From Streptomyces olindensis (lineage in GTDB: Bacteria > Actinomycetota > Actinomycetes > Streptomycetales > Streptomycetaceae): DNA of 64,000 nt. Below the pieces are notes generated by a model. The model did not search any database. It was given only the letters and a program-made list of their open reading frames with translations, and was not told the origin of the DNA. Position numbers and translations under genes: made by a program. This document shows, one piece after another, positions 19,215 to 30,193 of the stretch; within the stretch, counting starts at the first letter, position 1, and the number at the start of each line of letters is the position of its first letter. The stretch is taken from contig JJOH01000095.1 of assembly GCA_000696115.1 (NCBI GenBank), positions 62,001 through 126,000 of the forward strand, read 5' to 3'.

Positions 19215-21278
19215 CTACGGGAAGGTGAGCTTCCAGCTGTTGATGTAGCCGGTGTCACGGGCCGCGTTGTCCTGGACCCGCAGCTGCCAGACGCCGTTGG
19301 CGGCCTCGGAGGAGGCGTTCACCGTGTACGTGGTGTTCAGGTTGTCCGCGCTGCCGCCGGTGCCGTACCCCTTCAGCGTGTAGGCGGTGCCGTCCGGGGC
19401 GACGAGGTCCACCTTCAGGTCGCCGATGTAGGTGTGGACGATGTCCACGGCCACCTGGAGGTTGGCCGGCGCGTTGCCGGTCCGGCCGGACACGGTGACC
19501 GACGACGTGACCGCCGCGCCCCGGTCCGGGATCGCCACGTCGGCGGTGTTCTCGAAGGACGTGCCCCCGCCGCCTCCGCCGCCCGAGCGCGCCCCGACGT
19601 TCACGCCCGCCCACGCGTCCTGGACCGCCTTGTACTCGGCGCTGTCGGTGCCGTACAGCTCACCGGTGGCCGCGAGGGTGCCGGTGCGGGCGCCCGCGTA
19701 GTTGGTGGTCGAGGTGAACTTGGTGGTCAGCGCGCGGAACCAGATCTTCTCCGCCTTGTCCCGGCCGATGCCGGTGACCGGAAGGCCGTCCGAGGTGGGC
19801 GAGTCGTAGCTGACACCGTTGATGGTCTTGGTGCCGCTGCCCTCGCTCAGCAGGTAGAAGAAGTGGTTCGCCGGGCCCGAGGAGTAGTGCACGTCGATCG
19901 AGCCGATGCCCGAGTACCAGGCGTCCTTGGAGGCGCCGTCCTTGCTGGGCTTGTCCATGTAGCGCAGCGGCGTGCCGTCGCCGTTGATGTCGATCTCCTC
20001 GCCGATGAGGTAGTCACCGACATCGGAGGAGTTCTTGGCGAAGAACTCGACGGTCGCGCCGAAGATGTCGCTGGTCGCCTCGTTGAGGCCGCCGGACTCG
20101 CCGGAGTAGACGAGCTTGGCCGTGTTCGACGTGAGCCCGTGGGTCATCTCGTGGGCGGCCACGTCGATCGACGTCAGCGGGTTCGCGTTGCCCGAGCCGT
20201 CGCCGTACGTCATGCAGAAGCAGCTGTCCGACCAGAAGGCGTTGACGTAGTTGTTGCCGTAGTGGACCCGGGAGTACGCGCCCACGCCGTCGCCGCGGAT
20301 GCCGGAGCGGCCGTGCACGTTCTTGTAGTAGTCCCAGGTCAGGGCGGCCCCGTAGTGGGCGTCGGCGCCTGCGGACTCCAGGTTGGACGGGCTGCCGTTG
20401 CCCCACACGTCGTCCGGGCCGGAGAAGAGGGTGCCGGTGCCGGAGGTGCCGCGGTTGAGGTTGTACGTCCTGTGGTTGCCGCGGGCGCCGTCGGTGAGGT
20501 TGTACGTCGACCCGGACTGGGTGGTGGTGAGGTCGACCGTGCCGGAGTACACCGTGTTGCCGGTGCCGGTCTCGATGGCCTCCCACGCGTACAGCTTCTC
20601 GCCGCTCGTGGCGTCCGTGATCACGTGCAGTTCCTGCGGGGTGCCGTCGTGCTGGAAGCCGCCGACGACCGTCTCGTACGCCACGACCGGCTTGCCGCTC
20701 GCGGCCCAGATCACCTTGCGGGGCTCGCGGTTGATGTCCGGGCTCCTGGCCTCCTCGGCCTTCCCGGCGGCCAGGGCCTGCTGCCGGGCCTTCGCGGCGG
20801 GCACCGCGGTCTTCGTGGTGGCCGGCTTGACGGCGGTGCGGGTGGCCTTCACGACGGCGGCGGTCTCGTCCGCCTTCGTGCTCTCCACGACCAGGTCGCC
20901 GCCGAGGACCGGCAGGCCGTCGTAGGTGCGCTCGTAGCGGGTGTGCAGGGTGCCGTCGCGGTCCTTCAGGACGTCGCGGACGACCAGCTTCTCCTTGGCG
21001 CCGAGGCCGAGGTCCTTCGCGGTCTCCGCCTTGGCGGCGTCCGCCTCGCGGATCAGCGCGGCGCGCTGCGCGGGGGTGAGCCTGACCGACTCCGAGCCGG
21101 GGTTCGCCTTGCTCGCGGCCTGCGGTGCCTTCTCCGGGGCTGCGACGGCGGTGCCGCTCTGCACGGCGGCGGCGATCAGCGCGGCGACACCGGCGAGGGC
21201 CACGGCCGCGGTGCGGCGGGGGGTGTGGGGAGTGCGTCTGTGGGAGGTGCCTCTTCGCGAGGAACTGCTTCTCAACAC
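19215..21278 (-). CDS. Secreted M4 metallopeptidase with C-terminal P (proprotein convertase) domain
   Basis: 687 residues from GTG 21278; a TTG at the next codon has better spacing (6 bases) from the AAGGAG site. Signal peptide about 1-47, FTP/PepSY propeptide, then catalytic domain with His376-Glu-Met-Thr-His380 and Glu400. A Gly/Ser linker near 565 is followed by a P/Homo-B beta-sandwich (about 575-687, starting FENTADVAIPD). Such P domains are seen on several bacterial secreted proteases and often assist folding or substrate contact. Much of the catalytic domain is nearly identical to the neighbouring M4 enzyme, pointing to tandem duplication with gain or loss of the P domain. Confidence 0.95.
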   Translation of the reverse strand: MLRSSSSRRGTSHRRTPHTPRRTAAVALAGVAALIAAAVQSGTAVAAPEKAPQAASKANPGSESVRLTPAQRAALIREADAAKAETAKDLGLGAKEKLVVRDVLKDRDGTLHTRYERTYDGLPVLGGDLVVESTKADETAAVVKATRTAVKPATTKTAVPAAKARQQALAAGKAEEARSPDINREPRKVIWAASGKPVVAYETVVGGFQHDGTPQELHVITDATSGEKLYAWEAIETGTGNTVYSGTVDLTTTQSGSTYNLTDGARGNHRTYNLNRGTSGTGTLFSGPDDVWGNGSPSNLESAGADAHYGAALTWDYYKNVHGRSGIRGDGVGAYSRVHYGNNYVNAFWSDSCFCMTYGDGSGNANPLTSIDVAAHEMTHGLTSNTAKLVYSGESGGLNEATSDIFGATVEFFAKNSSDVGDYLIGEEIDINGDGTPLRYMDKPSKDGASKDAWYSGIGSIDVHYSSGPANHFFYLLSEGSGTKTINGVSYDSPTSDGLPVTGIGRDKAEKIWFRALTTKFTSTTNYAGARTGTLAATGELYGTDSAEYKAVQDAWAGVNVGARSGGGGGGGTSFENTADVAIPDRGAAVTSSVTVSGRTGNAPANLQVAVDIVHTYIGDLKVDLVAPDGTAYTLKGYGTGGSADNLNTTYTVNASSEAANGVWQLRVQDNAARDTGYINSWKLTFP

Positions 21279-21361
21279 TGACTCCTTCTGCGGGACCGGG
21301 GGTCGCCCGGCCTGGGGAGGTGGAGGTGTTGCAGTGGGGTTGCCGTGGAGCAGTCGCGGGA

Positions 21362-21417
21362 AGCGTGGCAGGGGAGTGCGCTTACTGTCAGGAGCGCGTC
21401 AAAACTATGGCCGGAAA
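21362..21417 (-). promoter_or_regulatory. Candidate promoter of second M4 protease
   Basis: Minus strand: TTTCCGGCCA, 11 bases, CGCTCCTGACA, 18 bases, CACGCT followed by TCCC. All boxes and spacings match the element at 19072-19127, while the bases between boxes differ. This argues for selection on the boxes rather than simple recent duplication. It ends about 84 bases before the start codon. Confidence 0.6.
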
Positions 21418-21497
21418 CGGTTCGTTGACCGGAAGTTCATGTTCGCTATACGGACGCGTAGGAGTGTCGCGACGGACCCGCGCCACGGATTCTTCGG

Positions 21498-22349
21498 CTA
21501 CGCGGTCGACTTCACGGAGAACATGCGTGTGGTCGTCGCCACGAACCGGTCGGCGTCGTCGAGCCATGGGTAGTGTCCGGCGCCGGGCTGGACCACGAGT
21601 TCGGCGTTCGGGAAGAGGTCCGCGAACTCGGCCATGGTGTGAGGAGGGGCTCCCAGGTCGGCTTCACCCGCCACGAGGAGGACCGGCGGGGTGAACCGGG
21701 CGAGTGCGGTGCGGGTGGTGTCCGGGGCGAAAGCGCCGTCGGCACCGAAGGCAGCGACGATCTCCGGGTCCATCCGCTCGTCCCCGGCGGCCTGATGCGC
21801 CTGGGCCGCCTCGTCCCAGCGACCGTAGGAGAAGGGTGCGATGGCCTTCCAGCTGTCGGCGGTGGCCTTGCCCGCGACGATCGCCTCCAGGGCCGCGAAC
21901 GCATGAGGGAACCACCGTTCGTCCCGGCGGAGTTGTGCGGTCCTGAGCCGGAGGTCTCCTGGGATCGTGAGGCCGACGGCCCTGACGCTTGGCGTGATCA
22001 GCGCGAGCCTGCTGACGTTTTCCGGGTGGTGACTCACATAGAGCGCGGCCAGATTGGCGCCGGCGCAGTGCGCGAGCAGGTCCATCCGGGCGAGGCCAAG
22101 GTGCTCACGCAGAGCCTCGACATCGTCGACGAGTCGGTCGCAGCGGTAGGACGCGGTGTCCGCAGGTGTCGCGGACCGGCCGGTGCCTCGGAGGTCCAGC
22201 CTGATCAACCGGTAGTGGGCGGAAAGGCCACCGAGGTCGCCGAGGTAGGCGGAATCCGTCGGGCCTCCGGGCAGGCAGACCACCGGAGGGCCCTCTCCGA
22301 ATACGTGGTAGGCGAGCTCGGTACCGTCGTGCGCGGGGAAGGTAGGCAT
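21498..22349 (-). CDS. Alpha/beta hydrolase with Cys in the nucleophile position
   Basis: 283 residues from ATG 22349. The fold is of the proline iminopeptidase/haloalkane-type alpha/beta hydrolases: oxyanion-side LPGGPTDS near 27-33, DLRGTGRS near 52-59, acid Asp231 (GEADLG) and His259 (GAGHYPW). At the nucleophile elbow the sequence is LLAHCAGANLA, placing Cys95 where Ser is usual (encoded TGC). It might therefore be a Cys hydrolase like dienelactone hydrolase, or a weakened enzyme. It has its own cistron between the ABC exporter and the proteases. Confidence 0.85.
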   Translation of the reverse strand: MPTFPAHDGTELAYHVFGEGPPVVCLPGGPTDSAYLGDLGGLSAHYRLIRLDLRGTGRSATPADTASYRCDRLVDDVEALREHLGLARMDLLAHCAGANLAALYVSHHPENVSRLALITPSVRAVGLTIPGDLRLRTAQLRRDERWFPHAFAALEAIVAGKATADSWKAIAPFSYGRWDEAAQAHQAAGDERMDPEIVAAFGADGAFAPDTTRTALARFTPPVLLVAGEADLGAPPHTMAEFADLFPNAELVVQPGAGHYPWLDDADRFVATTTRMFSVKSTA

Positions 22350-22410
22350 GGTCGAGACCCTGTCAGCGGCGTCGGGGCGGGACAACCGGGTTTCCCGGTG
22401 TGCCGGCGGC

Positions 22411-24270
22411 CTACGCCAGACTGTCCCGCCACGCCCGGTGCAGATCGGCGAACCCGCCCGTCCCCGCGATGAGTTCGGCCGGTTCGCCGTCCTCCACGAT
22501 GCGCCCGCCCTCCATCACCAGGACGCGGTCCGCGATCTCCACGGTCGACAGGCGGTGTGCGATGACGACCGCCGTACGGCCCTTCAGCACCGTGGCCATC
22601 GCCCGCTGTACCGCGCGCTCTCCCGGGATGTCGAGCGAACTGGTCGCCTCGTCGAGGATCAGTACCGCCGGGTCCGCGAGCAACGCGCGGGCGAACGCCA
22701 CCAGTTGGCGCTGCCCGGCCGAGATCCGGCCGCCCCGCTTGCGGACGTCCGTGTCGTAGCCGTCGGGCAGGGCGCTGATGAAGTCGTGCGCGCCGATCTC
22801 CTTCGCCGCCTGCTCCATCTCCGCGCGGGTGGCGTCCGGGCGGCCGATCGCGATGTTGTCGGCGACCGTGCCCGAGAAGAGGAACGCCTCCTGCGTCACC
22901 ATGACCACCCCGCGCCGCAGCTCCGGCACGGCCAGGTCGCGCAGGTCGACGCCGTCCAGCAGCACCCGGCCGTCGGAGGGGTCGTAGAACCGGGCCAGCA
23001 GCTTGGCCAGGGTCGACTTGCCGGCGCCCGTGGAGCCGACGACCGCGACCGTCTGCCCGGCGGGGATCGTGAGGTCGAAGCGGGGCAGCACCTCGCCGCC
23101 GGTGCGGTAGCCGAAGCGGACGCCGTCGAAGACGACCCCGCGGCCCGGGTGCTCGCTTTCGAGCGGCGGGAGCTGCCGGGGGCTCGACGGCTCGGGCACG
23201 GACGGGGTCTGGGCGAGCAGGCCGGCGATCTTCTCCAGCGAGGCCGCCGCCGACTGGTAGGAGTTGAGGAACATCCCGAGCCGGTCGATGGGGTCGTACA
23301 GCCGCCGCAGGTACAGCACGGCCGCCGCCAGCACACCGAGGGCCAGCGTGCCGTCCGCGACCCGGTAGGCGCCCCACAGCACGATCGCCGCGACCGCCGT
23401 GTTGGCGATCAGCCGTGAGCCGGTGACGTAGCGGGCCATCTCCAGCAGCGCGTCGCCGTTGGTCCGCTCGTGCCGCTGGTTCAGGGCCCCGAAGTCCGCG
23501 TCGTTGGCGGCCTCGCGGCGAAACGCGCGCACCGGGCGGATGCCGTTCATGGTCTCGACGAACTTGACGATGACGGCCGCGATCGCGGTGGACCGCGCCC
23601 GGTACACCCGCCCGGCCCGCCGCTGGTACAGCCGCACCAGCCCGTAGAGCGGCACCAGGGACGCCACCGCCAGGCCCCCGAGGCCCAGGTCGAGCCAGAG
23701 CAGCATCGCCGAGATGTAGACGAAGGACAGGACGACCGTCACGAGCTCCTGGAGGCCTTCGTCCAGCAGTTCGCGCAGCGACTCCACGTCCGCCGTGGAG
23801 CGGGAGATGAGCCGGCCCGAGGTGTAGCGCTCGTGGAAGTCGACGCTGAGCGCCTGCGCGTGGCGGAAGATCCGGCCGCGCAGGTCCAGCAGCACGTCCT
23901 GGTTGACGCGGGCCGCGGCGGCGATGAACGCCCACTGCAGTCCGCCCGCGGCCAGCGCGCACCCCAGATAGCCGGCGCCCACCGCGATCAGCGGCCCGTG
24001 GTCCTGCGCCCGGAACGCCGGCACGGCGCGGTCGATGGCGTACGCCACGAGCAGCGGCCCCGCCTGCACGACCGCCTGCTGGAGCAGCAGGAGCAGCGTC
24101 GTGACCGCGACACGGGCCTTCATGGGCGCGAGCAGGGAGCGCAGCAGGGCGGCCGTGGCGCCCGGGGGTGTGGGCAGGACGTCCTTGTCGAAGGGGTCGC
24201 CGGCATCGCCGCCGCCGGGGGACCGGTCGTCGGGTTTGTCGTCGGCCGGTGCGGTGGTGGCCGCCGTCAT
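22411..24270 (-). CDS. ABC exporter half-transporter, subunit 2
   Basis: 619 residues: six-helix membrane domain (about 45-330) followed by an ATPase domain with Walker A GSTGAGKST, signature ISAGQRQL (a variant of LSGGQ), Walker B VLILDEATSSLD and switch His in VIAHRLST. The ATG overlaps the stop of the preceding ABC gene by four bases, so the two are made together and most likely form a heterodimer like TM287/288 or BmrCD. Exported substrate unknown. The N-terminal 30 residues are an acidic, disordered tail. Confidence 0.93.
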   Translation of the reverse strand: MTAATTAPADDKPDDRSPGGGDAGDPFDKDVLPTPPGATAALLRSLLAPMKARVAVTTLLLLLQQAVVQAGPLLVAYAIDRAVPAFRAQDHGPLIAVGAGYLGCALAAGGLQWAFIAAAARVNQDVLLDLRGRIFRHAQALSVDFHERYTSGRLISRSTADVESLRELLDEGLQELVTVVLSFVYISAMLLWLDLGLGGLAVASLVPLYGLVRLYQRRAGRVYRARSTAIAAVIVKFVETMNGIRPVRAFRREAANDADFGALNQRHERTNGDALLEMARYVTGSRLIANTAVAAIVLWGAYRVADGTLALGVLAAAVLYLRRLYDPIDRLGMFLNSYQSAAASLEKIAGLLAQTPSVPEPSSPRQLPPLESEHPGRGVVFDGVRFGYRTGGEVLPRFDLTIPAGQTVAVVGSTGAGKSTLAKLLARFYDPSDGRVLLDGVDLRDLAVPELRRGVVMVTQEAFLFSGTVADNIAIGRPDATRAEMEQAAKEIGAHDFISALPDGYDTDVRKRGGRISAGQRQLVAFARALLADPAVLILDEATSSLDIPGERAVQRAMATVLKGRTAVVIAHRLSTVEIADRVLVMEGGRIVEDGEPAELIAGTGGFADLHRAWRDSLA

Positions 24271-26072
24271 CGCGCGTCCTCCTGTTCGCCTGACTCTTCC
24301 CCTGGCTGTGCCCCGGACATCAGGTGCGCGTACTCGGCGTTCGTGCGCAGCAGTTCCTGGTGGGTGCCGACCGCGGCGATCCGGCCGCCGGACAGCAGCG
24401 CGACCCGGTCGGCGAGCAGCACCGTGGACGGGCGGTGCGCCACGATCAGGGCCGTCGTGTCCGCGAGGACCTGCCGCAGGGCGGCCTCCACCGCGGCCTC
24501 GGTGTGTACGTCCAGGGCCGACAGCGGGTCGTCCAGGACGAGGAACTCCGGCTGTCCGACCACGGCCCTGGCGAGGGCCAGGCGCTGCCGCTGTCCGCCG
24601 GAGAGGCTGAGACCCTGCTCGCCCACCTGGGTGTCCGTGCCCTGCGGCAGCGCGTGCGCGAAGTCGGCCTGGGCGACGGCCAGGGCGCGCTCCAGCTCGG
24701 CCGGACCGGCCGTGTCACCGGCGCCCATGAGAACGTTGTCGCCGACCGACGCCGAGAACAGCGTGGGTTCCTCGAACGCGACGGCGACCTTGGCGCGGAG
24801 CGCCTCACGGGACAGGGCGGTGATGTCGACGCCGTCGAGTGTGATCCGGCCCGAGGTCACCTCGTAGAGGCGGGGGATGAGCGCCGTGAGGGTGGTCTTG
24901 CCGCTGCCGGTCGCGCCGACCAGGGCCATGGACTCGCCCGTGCGGATGTGCAGGTCGATGTCCCGGAGCACCGGTGGGGTGCCGGGCGGGGCGTCCGGGT
25001 AGCGGAAGGTGACGCCGTCGAAGCGAAGTCCCTTGTCCTGCACGGGCGCCGGTCCGCCACCGGGGGTGGTGGACGCCTCCTCGACCTTCTCGTCCATCAC
25101 CTCGAAGTACCGCTCCGTCGCCGTCGCCGCCTCCTGGGTCATCGCCAGCAGGAACCCGATCGACTCCACGGGCCACCGCAAGGCCAGCGCCGTCGACAGG
25201 AACGCCACCAGCGTCCCCGCCGACAGTCCCCCGTCGGCCACCTGGACGACCCCCACCACCAGTGCCGCCCCGATCGCCACCTCCGGCAGCGTCACGATGA
25301 CGCCCCAGATCGTCGCCAGCAGCCGCGCCTTGCGCAGTTCCGTGCCGCGCAGTTTCCGCGACAGTTCCCGGAACGCCCGCGCCTGGCTCCGGTGACGGCC
25401 GAAGCCCTTGATGATGCGGATGCCGAGCACGCTCTCCTCGACGACCGTCGTCAGGTCGCCGACCTGGTCCTGGGCGCGCCGTGCCGCCTCGGCGTAGCGC
25501 TTCTCGAAGACCACGCAGGTGACCATGAGGGGCAGCGCGGGTCCGAGGATGACCAGCCCCAACGTCCAGTCCTGCAGCAGCATGATGACCACGCCGACGA
25601 GGATCGTCACCCCGTTGACCAGCAGGAACGTCAGCGGGAAGGCGAGGAACATGCGCAGCAGCGACAGGTCCGTCGTCCCCCGGGACAGCAACTGACCCGA
25701 GGCCCACCGGTCGTGGAAGGACACCGGCAGTCGCTGGAGGTGCCGGTACAGGGCCGCGCGCATCGACGCCTCGACGTGCGACAGGGGACGCGCCACCAAC
25801 CAGCGTCTGAGGCCGAACAGCAGGGCCTCCGCGAAACCGAGCAGCAGCAGGTACAGCGCGCCGAGCCACACCCCCGCCGGGTCCCGGTCGGCGACCGGCC
25901 CGTCCACGATCCACTTCAGGACGAGCGGGATGACCAGACCCGTGCAGGAGGCCAGTATCGCCACGAACGCGGCGGTGAACAGCCGCGCCCGCACGGGCCG
26001 CACGTACGGCCACAGGCGCAGCAGCGTACGCACGACGGAACGGTCCTGGGCGGGTGCGGGTGTCGTGGCCAT
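24267..26072 (-). CDS. ABC exporter half-transporter, subunit 1
   Basis: 601 residues, same layout as its partner: membrane domain about 25-310, then ATPase domain with Walker A GATGSGKTT, signature LSLSGGQRQRL and Walker B FLVLDDPLSALD. The residue after Walker B is Asp in place of the catalytic Glu present in the partner (LDEAT). The H-loop reads IVAHRPST. Asymmetry of this kind, one degenerate and one consensus site, is typical of heterodimeric exporters. It is the first gene of the two-gene operon. Confidence 0.93.
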   Translation of the reverse strand: MATTPAPAQDRSVVRTLLRLWPYVRPVRARLFTAAFVAILASCTGLVIPLVLKWIVDGPVADRDPAGVWLGALYLLLLGFAEALLFGLRRWLVARPLSHVEASMRAALYRHLQRLPVSFHDRWASGQLLSRGTTDLSLLRMFLAFPLTFLLVNGVTILVGVVIMLLQDWTLGLVILGPALPLMVTCVVFEKRYAEAARRAQDQVGDLTTVVEESVLGIRIIKGFGRHRSQARAFRELSRKLRGTELRKARLLATIWGVIVTLPEVAIGAALVVGVVQVADGGLSAGTLVAFLSTALALRWPVESIGFLLAMTQEAATATERYFEVMDEKVEEASTTPGGGPAPVQDKGLRFDGVTFRYPDAPPGTPPVLRDIDLHIRTGESMALVGATGSGKTTLTALIPRLYEVTSGRITLDGVDITALSREALRAKVAVAFEEPTLFSASVGDNVLMGAGDTAGPAELERALAVAQADFAHALPQGTDTQVGEQGLSLSGGQRQRLALARAVVGQPEFLVLDDPLSALDVHTEAAVEAALRQVLADTTALIVAHRPSTVLLADRVALLSGGRIAAVGTHQELLRTNAEYAHLMSGAQPGEESGEQEDAR

Positions 26073-26354
26073 CAGCAGCGAGCCTACGGATCGCCACTGA
26101 CACTGCCCACCGAGTTTCCGCCGGACCCGGGTCGGCCGTTGGTCCTACGACCTGCGTGTTCGAGGGGCCGCACGGCGGCGCCCGCCGAGTCGTACCGTCC
26201 CGTCAGCCGATCGGCTGATGCCCGTTCGAGCGCGACGGCCGAAAGGCCGCACCGGTCGGGTGTGACAGCGGTGCCCGGTCGATCCCCTCGGTCCGGTCGG
26301 GCCCTCCCGCCCGGTCCGGTCGGCCCCTCCCACCCGTCCAGCCGAAACGATGCC

Positions 26355-28607
<2,253 letters not shown>

Positions 28608-28793
28608 CTGTCAGCCTCCCGCGGCTCGTGGGACGACGGGGGACAGAGGGGTGCGGCCCTGCTGTGGCCCGGGTCGCGGCTCCCCTGCGCGTCGTCCTCC
28701 CCACTGTTCTGCCCAGAGGGTGGGTCGCACTCACGTTTCCCTGGGGGCGGGCATGGTCGTTTCCCGGGGACGCGGCCGGTCGTTGGGCACCTC

Positions 28794-30038
28794 GTGAGGC
28801 ACGTACAAGGGCGCGCGCGGCGCGCGAGGGCCGCGCTGGCCGCCGTAGTGACATGGGCAGGGCTCCTGGCCGGGGCCACGGGCTGTACCTCGGACGACGC
28901 GGGCGGGCTCGCCGGGGCGTTCGGCGCGCCCCCGGCGCCCGAGGACGTCATCAAGGTCTCGCCCGGCGACGGCAGCAGGGGTGTGCGCCCCGGGAAGAAG
29001 CTGCGGGTGCGCGTGCCCGACGGCCGGCTGGAGTCGGTGAAGGTCGTCAGGTCGCAGGACGCCCAGGAGTCCCCCGTGCCCGGGCGGATCTCCGCCGACG
29101 GCCTGACCTGGGAACCCGAGGAGGAGCGGCTGGCGCTGGCCGCCGAGTACACGGTCGACGCGGTCGCCGTCGGCGGCGACGGACGCCGCTCGGCCCGGCA
29201 CACCACGTTCACGACGTACGTCCCCGAAAAGCGCTTCATCGGCTACGTCGCCCCGGAGAACCGCGCCACGGTCGGCACCGGCATGATCGTCTCCCTGGAG
29301 TTCAACCGGGAGATCAGGCACCGCGCCGCCGTCGAACGCGCGGTGCGGGTCAGCGCCCGCCCGGCCGTCGAGATCCGCCCCCACTGGTTCGGCCGGACCC
29401 GCCTCGACTTCCGCCCCGAGCACTACTGGAAGCCCGGCACCCAGGTCACCGTCGCCCTGCGCCTGCGGGACGTCAAGGGAGCGCCCGGGGTCTACGGCCT
29501 GCAGCACAAGACATTCTCCTTCACCGTCGGCCGCAGCCAGGTCTCCGTCGTCGACGCCGCCCGGCACTCCATGGAGGTGCGGCGCGACGGCGAGCCGCTC
29601 GCCACCGTGCCCATCACGGCCGGCGCCCCGAAGACCACCACGTACAACGGCAAGATGGTGGTGACCGAGATGCTCGAGGTCACCCGGATGAACGGCGCCA
29701 CGGTCGGCTTCAAGAAGCGCGACGGCAAGGGCGAGTACGACATCCCGGACGTCCCGCACGCCATGCGCCTGACCGACTCCGGCACCTTCCTGCACGGCAA
29801 CTACTGGGCGCCCCCCACCGTCTTCGGCCGCACCAACGTCAGCCACGGCTGCGTCGGACTGCGCGATGTGAAGGGCGGCGGTTCCGACACCCCGGCCGGC
29901 TGGTTCTTCGACCGCAGCCTCATCGGGGACGTCGTCGAGGTCGTCAACAGCAATGACAAAAAGGTCGCTCCCGACAACGGGCTCGGAGGATGGAATATGA
30001 GCTGGAATGCATGGAAGGCGGGCAGTGCGGTGAAGTAG
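28794..30038 (+). CDS. L,D-transpeptidase (YkuD) with Ig-like domains, probable lipoprotein
   Basis: 414 residues from GTG 28794. N-terminal basic/hydrophobic export signal ends at a weak lipobox (ATGC, Cys about 31). Two Ig-like domains (about 55-235; PEKRFIGYVAPEN begins the second) lead to a YkuD catalytic domain with HGNYWAP and SHGC, catalytic Cys353. This is the actinobacterial LdtMt2-like arrangement that makes 3-3 peptidoglycan crosslinks outside the membrane. The next gene encodes a very similar enzyme whose catalytic Cys is also residue 353. No strong ribosome binding site precedes the GTG. Confidence 0.93.
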   Translation: MRHVQGRARRARAALAAVVTWAGLLAGATGCTSDDAGGLAGAFGAPPAPEDVIKVSPGDGSRGVRPGKKLRVRVPDGRLESVKVVRSQDAQESPVPGRISADGLTWEPEEERLALAAEYTVDAVAVGGDGRRSARHTTFTTYVPEKRFIGYVAPENRATVGTGMIVSLEFNREIRHRAAVERAVRVSARPAVEIRPHWFGRTRLDFRPEHYWKPGTQVTVALRLRDVKGAPGVYGLQHKTFSFTVGRSQVSVVDAARHSMEVRRDGEPLATVPITAGAPKTTTYNGKMVVTEMLEVTRMNGATVGFKKRDGKGEYDIPDVPHAMRLTDSGTFLHGNYWAPPTVFGRTNVSHGCVGLRDVKGGGSDTPAGWFFDRSLIGDVVEVVNSNDKKVAPDNGLGGWNMSWNAWKAGSAVK

Positions 30039-30193
30039 CCGGACAGAGGGGCGGGTTGACCCGGCGTTCCGTTGGGACCGAACAGTGACAATCGCGGGCC
30101 GCCGGTGCCCCGCACCCTGTGGTTACTATTCGCCGGTGCGCGGGGGACGCGCAGGGGTGCGGGCCTGACCAGGCCCGGGGAGGGGAGAACGAC

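Noticed and set aside
26073..26354. Gene in the gap between the ABC exporter and glgX
   Set aside because: Short frames there have no start signals or domains; only a short repeated GGTCCGGTCGG string was seen.
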